A DNA stretch of 64,000 nt from positions 372,001 through 436,000 of the forward strand of contig NZ_FTPP01000001.1 in assembly GCF_900156345.1 (NCBI RefSeq). Direction: 5' to 3'. The notes under the pieces are model-generated. The model was not told the DNA's origin. It did not search any database and saw only the letters and a program-made list of their open reading frames with translations. The position numbers and the translations under genes are program-made. Source of the stretch: Pontibacter indicus (GTDB lineage Bacteria; Bacteroidota; Bacteroidia; Cytophagales; Hymenobacteraceae). Positions 38,471-47,555 of the stretch are shown here, piece by piece. How positions within the stretch are numbered: position 1 is the first letter of the stretch; each line of letters opens with the position of its first letter.

Positions 38471-38698
38471 TTACTCCTGTGTGTTTTCGTGTGTTCTGTC
38501 TTTTACCATGATCGCAAACAGCTCGATCACAAAGCCGGCCATGACCACAATCGGGCCTAGCGTAATGCCCATAAAGCCCAGGCCATACTGTTTGTTATCA
38601 AGCGTCATGATGATAAAACCAACGATCAGCACAACAATGCCGACCAGCATCAGGATGTAGTTTTTTCTGCCAAAGGCAAGCTTGCTCTTATTTTCCAT
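38471..38698 (-). CDS. DUF3098 small membrane protein
   Basis: 75 residues from the Met at 38698 (MENKSKLAFGRKNY). An ATG six codons earlier at 38716 would overlap ftsX by 17 bp. It has two membrane helices (YILMLVGIVVLIVGFIIMT and GITLGPIVVMAGFVIELFAIMV). DUF3098 always travels with ftsX in this phylum, so a cell-division or envelope role is inferred only from neighbourhood. Confidence 0.85.
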   Translation of the reverse strand: MENKSKLAFGRKNYILMLVGIVVLIVGFIIMTLDNKQYGLGFMGITLGPIVVMAGFVIELFAIMVKDRTHENTQE

Positions 38699-38699
38699 A

Positions 38700-39599
38700 T
38701 TAATATAGTTCGTCAAGTGAAAGACGCAGGTACTTGCGTACGGCGCGGTATGAGCTCAGAAAGCCAATCACAGCACCTAGCACGATCAGCGCGATCATGA
38801 GCATGTAGAGCTGCTCTTCGTCTTTGAGCAGGCTCAGCTCCGTTATTTCGCGGTAGGCGTACTGCATCAGTGCAAACAGCAGCACAGAGGCAATAATGCC
38901 ACTGATGATGCCCTGAAAAGCCGCCCGATTGAGGAATGGACGCTGAATGAAGAACGAGGTGGCGCCCACCAGCTGCATACTCCGGATGAGAAAACGCTGC
39001 GAGTATAACGCCAGCTTGATCGTGTTGTTGATCAGAATAATAACCACCAGCACCAGTATACCTGCAAAACCAAGTAGCAAAATGCTGATTTTCTGGATGT
39101 TGCTGTTGATGGATTCGATCAGGCTTTCGACATATTGCACCTCATACACGCCTTCAATTCCCTCGATGTCGTTTTTTATACCTTTGAGCTGGGCTGAGCT
39201 GGAGTTTTCAGCGTTGATGCGAACCACATAGGTGTCGCGAAGCGGGTTGTCTCCCAGGAAGGCCATAAAATCCTCGCCAGTTTCTTCTAAGAATGCCTTG
39301 GCGCCTTCTTCTTTCGACAGGAAACGCACCTGGGCTGTATCGCCTTTGTAGGCTACGTATTCTTTGGCGGAGAGTGTTTTTTGCAGGCGGTCCAGCTGCA
39401 CCTGTGTCAGGTTGCGGTCCAGGTATACCTGCATCTCAATGCTTTCCTTCACGATGTCCGACAATTTGCCGGCATGGATGAGCAGCGTGCCAAACAGGCC
39501 GATCACAAACAAAGCCAGGGAGATGGAGAACACCACCATTGCATGCGGGTAATTGCCGAGCTTCTTCTTCTTAACAGTCCTGGGTGTAGTTGTTGCCAT
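38700..39599 (-). CDS. ftsX: cell division protein FtsX
   Basis: 299 residues. It has an N-terminal membrane helix (AMVVFSISLALFVIGLFGTLL), an external domain of about 120 residues, and three C-terminal helices, the normal FtsX topology. With the ATPase FtsE it couples divisome activity to peptidoglycan hydrolases. ftsE is not in this run. It heads the five-gene operon that ends with ribF, and its start lies about 90 bp from the end of the tamB-like gene. Confidence 0.93.
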   Translation of the reverse strand: MATTTPRTVKKKKLGNYPHAMVVFSISLALFVIGLFGTLLIHAGKLSDIVKESIEMQVYLDRNLTQVQLDRLQKTLSAKEYVAYKGDTAQVRFLSKEEGAKAFLEETGEDFMAFLGDNPLRDTYVVRINAENSSSAQLKGIKNDIEGIEGVYEVQYVESLIESINSNIQKISILLLGFAGILVLVVIILINNTIKLALYSQRFLIRSMQLVGATSFFIQRPFLNRAAFQGIISGIIASVLLFALMQYAYREITELSLLKDEEQLYMLMIALIVLGAVIGFLSSYRAVRKYLRLSLDELY

Positions 39600-39663
39600 A
39601 CGATACGCTTCCGTGCAAAAATAGAAATATTATTTAAATATGAGGAGCTTCCGGCCAGCTAAT

Positions 39664-39693
39664 GCAAAAAGCCCGGCTGGTGCTCCGGGCTTT
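39664..39693 (-). terminator. terminator of the TamB-like gene
   Basis: Arms AAAGCCCGG (39668-39676) and CCGGGCTTT (39685-39693). The stem overlaps the stop codon region (39692-39694), and a T5 run follows on the minus strand. Confidence 0.82.
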
Positions 39694-42600
39694 AGAGGTT
39701 CATGCGTGGGTCAGAGTCGAGGATAATGGGCGTTCGCTGCTCCTCCCGGCGCCGCTCGCGACGGCCTTCCCGGTCCCGGCCAAAAAGCTCCCGCAGGTTG
39801 TCGAAGTGCTTGGTGTGCAGCAAGCTAAGGCGCTGGGTGTTGGTGATTCGCCCATACGTGGTCGGCAGGGTGTTGTACTCGAGACGTGCGCGCAACTCGC
39901 CGCTTTTCGTGATGTAGTATTCCACCGACCAGCTGCCCTGATAGGTATTGCGGTTGGTACCGCCTGCCTGTCCGGCCTGTGTGGTCGTATTCGACCCCAA
40001 ACCAGTCTGACTGCTGACCCGTAAGCGCCCCTGAAAGAACGAATAGCTCAGTCGCAGTTGCAGGGCAGAGAGATCATCCTGGCTGATGTCGCCCAAGCCG
40101 ATGTCTATATCCAAGTTACTGTCAATGGAGTTTAGGAAACCGCTGAGTTGCCCGGTAAGCAGGCTGCCCAAACTGCCGCCGACTGCGGCAGCTCCTGAGT
40201 TCTCGCCGAAGAAGGTGCCGGGCGGAGCCAGCCTGCGAAGCACCAGCAGGCTGAATACCTGTCGGTTGAGCTCGTTCTCATCGTTTCTTATACCTAGCAG
40301 GATCGGCTCCAGGAGCAGCCGCACGCTGGCCGGCAGGTTCTCAAAATCCAGGTCCAGCCGGATGTCCGGTGTCAGAATAGGTCCCTTCAGGTCAACGATG
40401 GCTGTTACCGGGTAGGTGCCCTGTATGTTGCTAAGTTGACTGGTTCCCTGCGAAGTACTGTTCCCTTGAGAGTTCTGAAGATTGTCCAACCGGGTGTTCT
40501 GCACGTAGGTGGCCCTGATGTCCATGACCCCGTCGAGTGGGTCACCGTTCCAGGAGAGCGTGCCGCCAGGCGTCACCCGGAACTCCCGCGATACCACACC
40601 CTCCAGCAAATTGAGGTTATAGGCACCATTGGCGATCACAAAATTGCCAAACATATTAAACTCACCCCGGGTGTCGATGGTCATCTGAATTTGTCCGCTG
40701 CCCGAGCCCCGGATCACGTCACCTGTTTGCCGGTCGATGATGATCTCGAAATAGGCATCATCCGTCACATCAAGGTCAAAATTCATGTTGATTCCCGACA
40801 GATCCAGTTTTTGTTCTTCTACGGCTACGGCTACACCTGTTGAGTCGCTTATATTACGGTTCACGAAACGGATGAAGTCCTTGCGGGCCAGGTCCGTCTG
40901 GTTGTCGAGCGGCACTACGATGCGGGTGTTGGCGTTGCTCCGGGCATTCACGTCTATCTTCAGGTTGTCGACCGGGCCTAGCACCGTGGCGGTACCTGTG
41001 GCGAAGGCGGTACCGTAGTATAGCTCGTTCTGCTCGTAGGTGGTGTTCAGGATCATCAGGTTCCGGAAGCGGGCGCTCAGGTCGAGTACCATGTCCTGGA
41101 AGCCGTCGTGGGCGATGCCACCGGTCACGTAGCCCACGTTGCCATAGAGATCGCGCAGTTGGGCGTTGCGGAAGCTGATGCTATTGGCCCCAAAGTATAC
41201 GCGGTCGGAGAAGCGGTAGGTAGTGCCAAGGTAATCGAAGCGGAACTGCCCGCCGGTCACCATCACCGATCCGGTCAGTACCGGCGCCGACAGCCTGCCC
41301 AGCACCCGGATGCGGCCTTCCATGGTGCCTTCCATTTCCGACATAATCGGTTTGAGGATCGGCTCCACGATTTTGAGCTGGGTCTCATCCAGCACGGCCA
41401 GCATGTCCAGCTGCTCTTCTTCTGCACGCGGGTAGTAGTTGCCGGCTAGGGTGAGTACTTTCTTATTATTCCGGTCGATGTCGACATCCACCACCATCTG
41501 CTGCTGGGCGTTGATCCAGTCCCCCTTACCCTGGATGTTGCCGATCAGTACATTGTCCAGGTAAAATGAGTCGACCCGCATGCCGGCGTTCAGGATGGCA
41601 TTATTATAAATGTCCTGCGCTGTGAGCTCGGCATTAAGGGTGCCCCGGATTTGCTCGGGCATAAGCGGGTTGAGGTTGCGTAGGTCGAAGTTTTTGATGC
41701 TGGCCACCAGTGTGCTACCTGGATCCTGGCCAATGGCACCATCCACCCGGATGATCTGATTCTGGTTGGAAAGGATCATTTCTTCGAAATCCAGCCGCTT
41801 GCCGCCCTCGCTGATGTAGATCATGCTTCCGGGTTGGAAGGCCCAGGGGGTTTCGCGCAGGGTGATATTGGATCGGCCGAAGATGACCTGGAGCCGGTCC
41901 TGCAGGAAGTTCACATCTCCTACCACGGTTGCCTGGTTATTATAGGCAGGCTGCAGCAGGTTGGTGTAAAACCCGATGGTGCGCTCGCTCCAGATCGCCT
42001 CCAGCAGCAGGCGTTCTGTCTCGCCCACAGATGGGAGCAGCTGCTTCTCCGAGGTAAACTGGGCACTGGCCAGCACGTCCGGGCTGTTCTGCAGTTTGGA
42101 TGTGCTCAGTTCAATGTCGTTGTGGTAAAGGGTGGCGCCGTCATACAATATGGTATCCACCTCCGCGTAGGATGTCAGGATAACGGTGTTGCCATGCCGG
42201 AAGGTGCCTTCCAACCTGGAGAAGTCTGAAATGGTGAGCTCCGGGACAAACAGCTGAATCAGCGGGTTGACCCGCCGCAGGTATACGTCATAGTCCAGGC
42301 TGTACTCGGGACGGGTAGACGGGCGCTTCTTCCTGTAATAGGCAGCTGTGGCGGTCTCATTGCTTTCAAAGTTGAGCTTGTACTCATCCACCAGCTGCTT
42401 CAGGTCGGCGATCAGCTCGGAGTACTGGAAGTCGCCGCTCACACGCAAAGCCAGCGGTGTAGAGCGAAGTGTCAGGCTGCGGATGCCGCTACCGATAAAG
42501 GACTGCACCCGGATGGTGTCCAGTGCGATGCGCTGGCCTTCGTAGGAGACAGAGGCGCTGTCAAAAAAGGCGGTGCCCTCAAAGTCGTCCAGGCGCAGGC

Positions 42601-44284
42601 CCCGGAAGTTGAGGTCGGCTTTAGCCCGCACAACAACAGCCTTGTCGGAGATGCGCAGGGCTTTCAGGTCGGCTTTGCCCAGATCAGCCTTCAGGTTAAA
42701 GGCCTGGTTGTTGTTGGCCAGGTTTACCTCCCCGTTGGCCGTAAAGGCCAGATTTGGGTCAGCAATAGAAAAGCGACCTTCGAAGCGCTGACCGCGGAAG
42801 GTACCATCGGTGCGGATGTTGCGGTAGTTGTAGTCGAGCAGGTGGAGCTGGGCAATGTCGGCGTTAATTTGCAAGCGGGCATCCTCGAGCGTAAAGCCAG
42901 AGCCGACAACGCGCCCATCCATGGTGATCGTTTTAATGACGTCGGCTTGACCGATCAGGTGGCCGATATGGAAGTTCTGGGTTTTGAGGCGGCCGCGGTA
43001 TGAAGACGATTTGGTGTTGCGGTCGATCTTCATGTTGATGTCCGACTGCACATTGCCCAGCGCGGTGGCAAAGCTGCCGTTGGCCACGAAGTCGTTGTAG
43101 AAACCAAGAAAGCGCCCGTCAATCTTCACGGTACCCAGCCGGGAGGCGATGGTATAGGCCTCGGCAGGCAGAAACTGCTTGATGTCCTCTGCATTCAGCG
43201 TCGAGGGCTGCAGGCGGATATTGGCAAAGGTCTCGCCCCAGTTCGGCAGGCCGTCCACGTTCATGGTGCCTACTATATGCGTGTTCTTCCCATACCTGAC
43301 ATCCAGGTTGCTCGCCATAAACTCGGCCACCCGGCCCTCCACTTCGGCAGAAGCGATGTAGGCATTTTCGTCATAGTCCTTTAAAGGAGGGGCAAACAGG
43401 GCGATGTCGCGGGAGTATACCTTGGAGTCTTTGATCCGGCCTGTGACTGTTACGCTGTCGATGAAGTCGGAGAAGTTGCCGAAACGTTTGTAGTCGAAAC
43501 GCACAAAGTCCTGCACGTTGCTGTCGTTCACGCGCAGGTCGAGCTCATCCCATTCCCAGAAAGTGGAGGCATAGGTCATCAGTACGTCGAGGTTGTGCAG
43601 GCGTATACCTGAGGGGCGCTCGTGTGCGGTCAGGTCTGTCACCCGCACCTTCAGCGTGTCGCCTGGCTCGAACTCGGTGAAGCGGCCCGAGATGCTGTCG
43701 ATGGCCAAATGGAAGTAGTCGATGCCGTAGTCGGTGGGAGGGCGGTTGAAGTTGTCGTAGCTGAAGTGGCCGTTTTTGATCACCAACTCATCAATCGAAA
43801 ACTCAAAAGGCTGGCTCGCCTTGGTGGTATCTTTGGTGATCAGCTCACCAAGGGAAGTAATGAAGGTGGTCAGGTTGAGGGTGTCGCTGCCTTCGTATTG
43901 GATCAGGTGCGCCTTCGGCTCCTGCAGTTCCAGGGTGGCTATACCTAGCGTGTTCGGCTGGAAAATGGAAAACAGGCTGATATCGGCTTCGGCCCGGCCT
44001 ACGTAAAAGAGCTCTTCGCCCTTGTAATCGAGTACCCGCACCTTTTCCAGGATCACGTTGCTGAAGAACTCAATGTCCACCCGGCCGATCGTCACTTCGT
44101 GGTCGATGGTGCGGGAGATGTAGTCGGCGGCTTTCTGGGCAACCCTGGTCTGTACGCCCGGGTAGCGAATGGCTACAAAAACAACCGCAAATGCCACCAA
44201 AAGCAACAGGATTAGCGCCAAAACTATTTTTAGAATGGCTTTTCCTATAACTTTGAAGTAATTTATGGACTGTTCTTTTTCCAA
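39692..44284 (-). CDS. TamB-domain (DUF490) translocation/assembly module protein
   Basis: 1530 residues. One N-terminal membrane helix (ILKIVLALILLLLVAFAVVFVAIRY) is followed by a very long beta-rich periplasmic body. The C-terminal DUF490 region has PVTAIVDLKGPILTPDIRLDLDFENLP and FSLLVLRRLAPPGTFFGENSG. TamB-type proteins bridge inner and outer membranes for lipid or outer-membrane-protein delivery. Bacteroidota versions are typically 1400-1700 residues, so this looks complete. It is divergent from tsaD with 3 bp between start codons, so the tsaD promoter lies inside this gene. Confidence 0.92.
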   Translation of the reverse strand: MEKEQSINYFKVIGKAILKIVLALILLLLVAFAVVFVAIRYPGVQTRVAQKAADYISRTIDHEVTIGRVDIEFFSNVILEKVRVLDYKGEELFYVGRAEADISLFSIFQPNTLGIATLELQEPKAHLIQYEGSDTLNLTTFITSLGELITKDTTKASQPFEFSIDELVIKNGHFSYDNFNRPPTDYGIDYFHLAIDSISGRFTEFEPGDTLKVRVTDLTAHERPSGIRLHNLDVLMTYASTFWEWDELDLRVNDSNVQDFVRFDYKRFGNFSDFIDSVTVTGRIKDSKVYSRDIALFAPPLKDYDENAYIASAEVEGRVAEFMASNLDVRYGKNTHIVGTMNVDGLPNWGETFANIRLQPSTLNAEDIKQFLPAEAYTIASRLGTVKIDGRFLGFYNDFVANGSFATALGNVQSDINMKIDRNTKSSSYRGRLKTQNFHIGHLIGQADVIKTITMDGRVVGSGFTLEDARLQINADIAQLHLLDYNYRNIRTDGTFRGQRFEGRFSIADPNLAFTANGEVNLANNNQAFNLKADLGKADLKALRISDKAVVVRAKADLNFRGLRLDDFEGTAFFDSASVSYEGQRIALDTIRVQSFIGSGIRSLTLRSTPLALRVSGDFQYSELIADLKQLVDEYKLNFESNETATAAYYRKKRPSTRPEYSLDYDVYLRRVNPLIQLFVPELTISDFSRLEGTFRHGNTVILTSYAEVDTILYDGATLYHNDIELSTSKLQNSPDVLASAQFTSEKQLLPSVGETERLLLEAIWSERTIGFYTNLLQPAYNNQATVVGDVNFLQDRLQVIFGRSNITLRETPWAFQPGSMIYISEGGKRLDFEEMILSNQNQIIRVDGAIGQDPGSTLVASIKNFDLRNLNPLMPEQIRGTLNAELTAQDIYNNAILNAGMRVDSFYLDNVLIGNIQGKGDWINAQQQMVVDVDIDRNNKKVLTLAGNYYPRAEEEQLDMLAVLDETQLKIVEPILKPIMSEMEGTMEGRIRVLGRLSAPVLTGSVMVTGGQFRFDYLGTTYRFSDRVYFGANSISFRNAQLRDLYGNVGYVTGGIAHDGFQDMVLDLSARFRNLMILNTTYEQNELYYGTAFATGTATVLGPVDNLKIDVNARSNANTRIVVPLDNQTDLARKDFIRFVNRNISDSTGVAVAVEEQKLDLSGINMNFDLDVTDDAYFEIIIDRQTGDVIRGSGSGQIQMTIDTRGEFNMFGNFVIANGAYNLNLLEGVVSREFRVTPGGTLSWNGDPLDGVMDIRATYVQNTRLDNLQNSQGNSTSQGTSQLSNIQGTYPVTAIVDLKGPILTPDIRLDLDFENLPASVRLLLEPILLGIRNDENELNRQVFSLLVLRRLAPPGTFFGENSGAAAVGGSLGSLLTGQLSGFLNSIDSNLDIDIGLGDISQDDLSALQLRLSYSFFQGRLRVSSQTGLGSNTTTQAGQAGGTNRNTYQGSWSVEYYITKSGELRARLEYNTLPTTYGRITNTQRLSLLHTKHFDNLRELFGRDREGRRERRREEQRTPIILDSDPRMNL
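44248..44255 (+). promoter_or_regulatory. -7 box for tsaD, inside the TamB-like gene
   Basis: TAACTTTG matches the TAnnTTTG consensus exactly, 33 bp before the tsaD ATG. No obvious -33 TTG at ideal spacing. Confidence 0.5.
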
Positions 44285-44287
44285 TAG

Positions 44288-45295
44288 ATGACCGAACCTA
44301 CAATTTTAGCGATAGAATCCTCCTGCGACGAGACCTCGGCTGCCGTTATTCGCGGCGGCAAAGTCTTGTCGAATATCATTGCTACTCAGGCCGTTCATGA
44401 AAAATATGGCGGCGTTGTGCCCGAACTTGCTTCGAGAGCACACCAACAGAACATCATTCCGGTGGTGGCACAGGCCTTGAGTGTAGCAAATGTAAACAAA
44501 ACTGACTTAAATGCAGTGGCTTTTACCCGCGGCCCCGGCTTGCTGGGCGCCTTGCTGGTTGGCAGCTCTTTTGCCAAGTCCTTTGCGCTGGGCCTCAACA
44601 TCCCGCTCATCGACGTCAACCACATGCAGGCGCACATCCTGGCCCACTTCATCGACGACCCGAAGCCAAACTTTCCATTCTTGTGCCTGACCGTAAGCGG
44701 TGGCCATACCCAGATCGTGCTCGTGAAAGACCATCTGGACATGGAGATCATTGGGCAGACCACGGACGATGCCGTAGGAGAGGCCTTCGACAAGACGGCC
44801 AAAATGCTGGGCCTCCCCTACCCGGGCGGACCGATGCTCGACAAGACGGCGGCACAGGGCAACCCGAAAGCTTTTCCGTTTCCGGTTGGCAACATGCCTA
44901 ACTACGACTTTTCGTTCAGTGGCATCAAGACCTCGGTGCTCTATTTCCTGAAAGATAAAACGAAAGAGAACCCGAACTTCGTACAGGAAAACCTGGCCGA
45001 TATTTGCGCCAGTGTGCAGCATACCCTCATCAAGACCTTGCTCAAAAAAGTGGTGCAGGCGGCTAAGGATCTAGGTATTAAGGAAGTGGCCATCGCCGGC
45101 GGCGTATCAGCCAACTCCGGCCTCCGGCAGGCACTGCAGGACTATGCCAAAAAGTACGATTGGAACGTCTACATACCTGCCTTTCAGTATTGCACCGATA
45201 ATGCAGGTATGATCGCTATAACGGCTCATTACCAATACCTTAAAGGTGACTTCGCTGACCAATATGTGAGTCCGGAACCGAGGATGAAATTTTGA
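44288..45295 (+). CDS. tsaD: tRNA N6-adenosine threonylcarbamoyltransferase
   Basis: 335 residues. ILAIESSCDETSAAVI starts the ASKHA nucleotide-binding fold. His112 and His116 in NHMQAHILAH bind the metal. Later blocks are LCLTVSGGHTQIV, GEAFDKTAKMLGLPYPGGP and YCTDNAGMIA. It transfers threonylcarbamoyl to A37 of ANN-decoding tRNAs, with TsaB and TsaE, whose genes are not in the window. It begins three bases from the divergent TamB-like gene. Confidence 0.97.
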   Translation: MTEPTILAIESSCDETSAAVIRGGKVLSNIIATQAVHEKYGGVVPELASRAHQQNIIPVVAQALSVANVNKTDLNAVAFTRGPGLLGALLVGSSFAKSFALGLNIPLIDVNHMQAHILAHFIDDPKPNFPFLCLTVSGGHTQIVLVKDHLDMEIIGQTTDDAVGEAFDKTAKMLGLPYPGGPMLDKTAAQGNPKAFPFPVGNMPNYDFSFSGIKTSVLYFLKDKTKENPNFVQENLADICASVQHTLIKTLLKKVVQAAKDLGIKEVAIAGGVSANSGLRQALQDYAKKYDWNVYIPAFQYCTDNAGMIAITAHYQYLKGDFADQYVSPEPRMKF

Positions 45296-45348
45296 TAGAG
45301 TGATTTAGTGAATGTGTGGTTGAGTGATTTGGTAGAGAGTTCTTTTTT

Positions 45349-45382
45349 GTAGGGACAGGTTGCGACCTGTCCGAATCGTGCA
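45349..45382. repeat. GACAGGT-GCGACCTGTC palindromic repeat, copy a
   Basis: It reads TGTAGGGACAGG then a near-palindromic centre and CGACCTGTCCGAATCGTGCA. The last 20 bases are identical to a copy at about 61028-61048. Related copies are at 58996-59028 and 59154-59186. Confidence 0.75.
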
Positions 45383-45394
45383 CAGGTGTATTTT

Positions 45395-45502
45395 GTCTGA
45401 ATCAGGATTTACAGGATTAATGGATTAACAAGATTCTCAATATCGATTATTCTTTTATATCAATCCTGAAAATCCTAAAATCCTGTAAATCCTGATTCAG
45501 AC
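45395..45502. repeat. 24 bp perfect inverted repeat with 60 bp spacer
   Basis: Left arm 45395-45418 begins GTCTGAATCAGGATTTACAG. The right arm 45479-45502 is its exact complement. The spacer contains further AATCCTGA/AATCCTAA units. It would fold as a long hairpin in RNA or cruciform DNA. Confidence 0.85.
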
Positions 45503-45581
45503 CATCAGCAATCAACAATTCAACCATTTAACAATTTAGCCATCTAACAATTCACTCAATCACTAACTCACTCAATCAAAA

Positions 45582-45974
45582 ATGAAATACCCCTTCCAGA
45601 TCGGCGACACCAAGCTATACCGCAAAGCAGTAACAGCCGCGGACTTTGCCCGTTTTGATGATGGGTTGGTGCATGCGGTTTGCTCTACCTTTTCGTTGGC
45701 GCAGGCGGCTGAATGGGCGGGCCGATTGTTTGTGCTGGAGATGAAAGAAAAAGATGAAGAGGGGATAGGTACTTTTCTGACTATCAATCATAAGGGGCCT
45801 GCATTTGAGGGGGACGTGATCGAGATAACCGCTTCTCTGAGATCACTGGAAGGGAATAATGTTATTTGTAGCTTTGATGCCCGGGTGGGAGACAGGTTGG
45901 TGGCAGATGGTGAGACCGGGCAGAAGATTTTAAAGAAAGACAAACTGGCCAGGGTGCTGGCTCCAACAAAATAG
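45582..45974 (+). CDS. hotdog-fold thioesterase family protein (FlK-like)
   Basis: 130 residues. GLVHAVCSTFSLAQAAEWAG is the helix with a likely active-site pocket. GTFLTINHKGPAFEGDVIEITASLRSLEGNNVICSFDARVGDRLVADGETGQKIL follows the pattern of fluoroacetyl-CoA thioesterase-like proteins. The substrate is unknown: it is likely an acyl-CoA, and the FlK name indicates fold only. It ends 1 bp before the smpB start, so the two are co-transcribed. Confidence 0.75.
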   Translation: MKYPFQIGDTKLYRKAVTAADFARFDDGLVHAVCSTFSLAQAAEWAGRLFVLEMKEKDEEGIGTFLTINHKGPAFEGDVIEITASLRSLEGNNVICSFDARVGDRLVADGETGQKILKKDKLARVLAPTK

Positions 45975-45975
45975 C

Positions 45976-46449
45976 ATGACGAAAGCAAAAGATAAAGACA
46001 GAATCAAGAAGCACGTCAACATCCAGAACCGCAGGGCTTCCTTCGAGTACCAGTTCCTGGACAAGTACACGGCCGGCATTATGCTCATGGGCACGGAGAT
46101 CAAATCGATCCGGGAGGGGAAGGTGAACCTGCAGGACGGTTACTGTGTGCTGCACAACGGCGAGCTATACCTGCACAACGTGCATATCTCTACCTATACT
46201 GAGGGGACGCACTACAACCACGAGCCCATGCGCACCCGCAAACTGCTCGTAAACAAAAGCGAACTGAGAAAACTCGAGAAAGGCGTGCAGGAGCAGGGCG
46301 TGACAATTATACCTACCCGTATGTTCATCAGCGAGCGCGGCTTTGCTAAAGTAGAGATTGCACTGGCGCGTGGTAAGAAGCTGCATGACAAGCGGGAAGA
46401 CATCAAAGCAAAGGACATAAAACGCGAACTGGACAGAAGCGGGTTTTAA
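45976..46449 (+). CDS. smpB: SsrA-binding protein (trans-translation)
   Basis: 157 residues. It has HVNIQNRRASFEYQFLDKYTAGIMLMGTEIKSIREGKVNLQDGYC and HVHISTYTEGTHYNHEPMRTRKLLVNKSEL, both highly conserved. The basic tail KLHDKREDIKAKDIKREL forms the helix that enters the ribosome. It binds tmRNA and rescues stalled ribosomes. The tmRNA gene itself was not found in this window. The A-rich start ATG is at 45976, right after the thioesterase. Confidence 0.97.
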   Translation: MTKAKDKDRIKKHVNIQNRRASFEYQFLDKYTAGIMLMGTEIKSIREGKVNLQDGYCVLHNGELYLHNVHISTYTEGTHYNHEPMRTRKLLVNKSELRKLEKGVQEQGVTIIPTRMFISERGFAKVEIALARGKKLHDKREDIKAKDIKRELDRSGF

Positions 46450-46695
46450 TGTATTGAGTGAGTAAGTGATTGAGTGGATGAGTGATTGGTTAAATTGTTG
46501 ATGGTTGTTCAGGAACGATTCAATCAGGTATAGCTTGCTGAACGTGAACAGGTATAGGTCATACACGATTCGGATATATGCCTACCTAAAAACTTGGTGC
46601 ATCCCTAAATCTCCAAATTATCAAATCACTAACTCATTCAACTACTAACTCAATAAATCACTCATTCACTCCATCGCTCAATCAAAAATTAAAAA
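46450..46695. repeat. TGAGTGATT / AATCACTCA arm pair between smpB and NlpC gene
   Basis: Left arm 46453-46500 repeats TGAGTGA-like units on the plus strand. Right arm about 46618-46688 repeats AATCACTAACTCA-like units, its approximate complement. Two AGGTATA copies lie between them. No gene. Confidence 0.6.
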
Positions 46696-47472
46696 ATGGA
46701 CTACGGAATATGCATGCTAAGTCTGGTGCCGATGCGCGCTGAGCCTTCGGACAAGGCGGAAATGGTCACGCAGGTGCTGTTTGGCGAGTGCCTGGAAGTG
46801 CTCAGCAAGCAGGGCAACTGGGTGAAGGTACAGCTAGCCTCTGACGAGTATACCGGCTGGATCGACTATAAGCAGTATGTGCCTGTGTCGGCGGGGTATT
46901 ACCAGGAGTGGAAAGTAGCGAAGCACCCACGGGCGCTGGATATTGTGCAGGTGGTCAGCAATGCCGATATGCGCATTCCGGTAGGTATAGGCGCTTATTT
47001 GCCCTTTTTCGACGGTATGAGCCTGCGCATCGATGGCCAAACATATCAATATAGCGGCCGTGCTACGAACCCTGCCGTGCCGGTGACGTCTGCTCAGCTT
47101 ATTAAACTGGCCCTGGGCTTCCTGAAAGCGCCATACCTGTGGGGTGGCAAGTCCATGTTTGGAATCGACTGTTCGGGTTTTACGCAGCAGGTATACGGCC
47201 TTTGCGGCTTTCAATTGACCCGCGATGCGAGTCAGCAGGTGGCGGTGGGAGAGGAGGTGCACTTTGCCACCCAGACCCAGCCCGGCGACCTGGCCTATTT
47301 CGCCAACGACGAAGGGCGTATTACGCACGTAGGCATTATGCTGGAGGGGCAGCAGATCATGCATGCCCACGGCGAGGTCCGCATCGACACTTTGGACCAC
47401 AATGGCATCTATAATGCCGAACGCAAGCGTTATTCCCACAATCTCCGCATCATCAAGCGCATTTTTTCCTGA
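46696..47472 (+). CDS. C40 family (NlpC/P60) peptidase with SH3 domain
   Basis: 258 residues. The first about 70 residues form an SH3-like domain (LVPMRAEPSDKAEMVTQVLFGE). Residues about 130-258 are the papain-like NlpC/P60 part with Cys159 (FGIDCSGFTQQ), His211 (RITHVGIML) and His223. It would cleave peptidoglycan stem peptides. No signal peptide is visible, so it may act after another export route or in the cytoplasm. It is followed by the HNH gene after 83 bp. Confidence 0.92.
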   Translation: MDYGICMLSLVPMRAEPSDKAEMVTQVLFGECLEVLSKQGNWVKVQLASDEYTGWIDYKQYVPVSAGYYQEWKVAKHPRALDIVQVVSNADMRIPVGIGAYLPFFDGMSLRIDGQTYQYSGRATNPAVPVTSAQLIKLALGFLKAPYLWGGKSMFGIDCSGFTQQVYGLCGFQLTRDASQQVAVGEEVHFATQTQPGDLAYFANDEGRITHVGIMLEGQQIMHAHGEVRIDTLDHNGIYNAERKRYSHNLRIIKRIFS

Positions 47473-47555
47473 TTCTCAGCGTTTTTCTTTGAACATAGGC
47501 TATAACGAGTCGGTTAATTCTCGTAGAAGCTATAGCATTCGTTCAAAGCAAGGCC

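Larger units (their letters stand above)
45296..45581. other. repeat-filled intergenic region
   Basis: 286 bp holding, in order: a TGAGTGATTT-rich arm (45300-45340), the GACAGG palindrome (45349-45382), a 24 bp perfect inverted repeat (45395-45418 and 45479-45502), and an A/C/T-rich arm with repeated CACTCAATCACTAACTCA (45505-45578). No gene. Confidence 0.7.

Noticed and set aside
45300..46690. CRISPR array
   Set aside because: The repeated TGAGTGATT/CACTCAATC strings are too short, irregular and without spacers of constant size. No cas gene is nearby.
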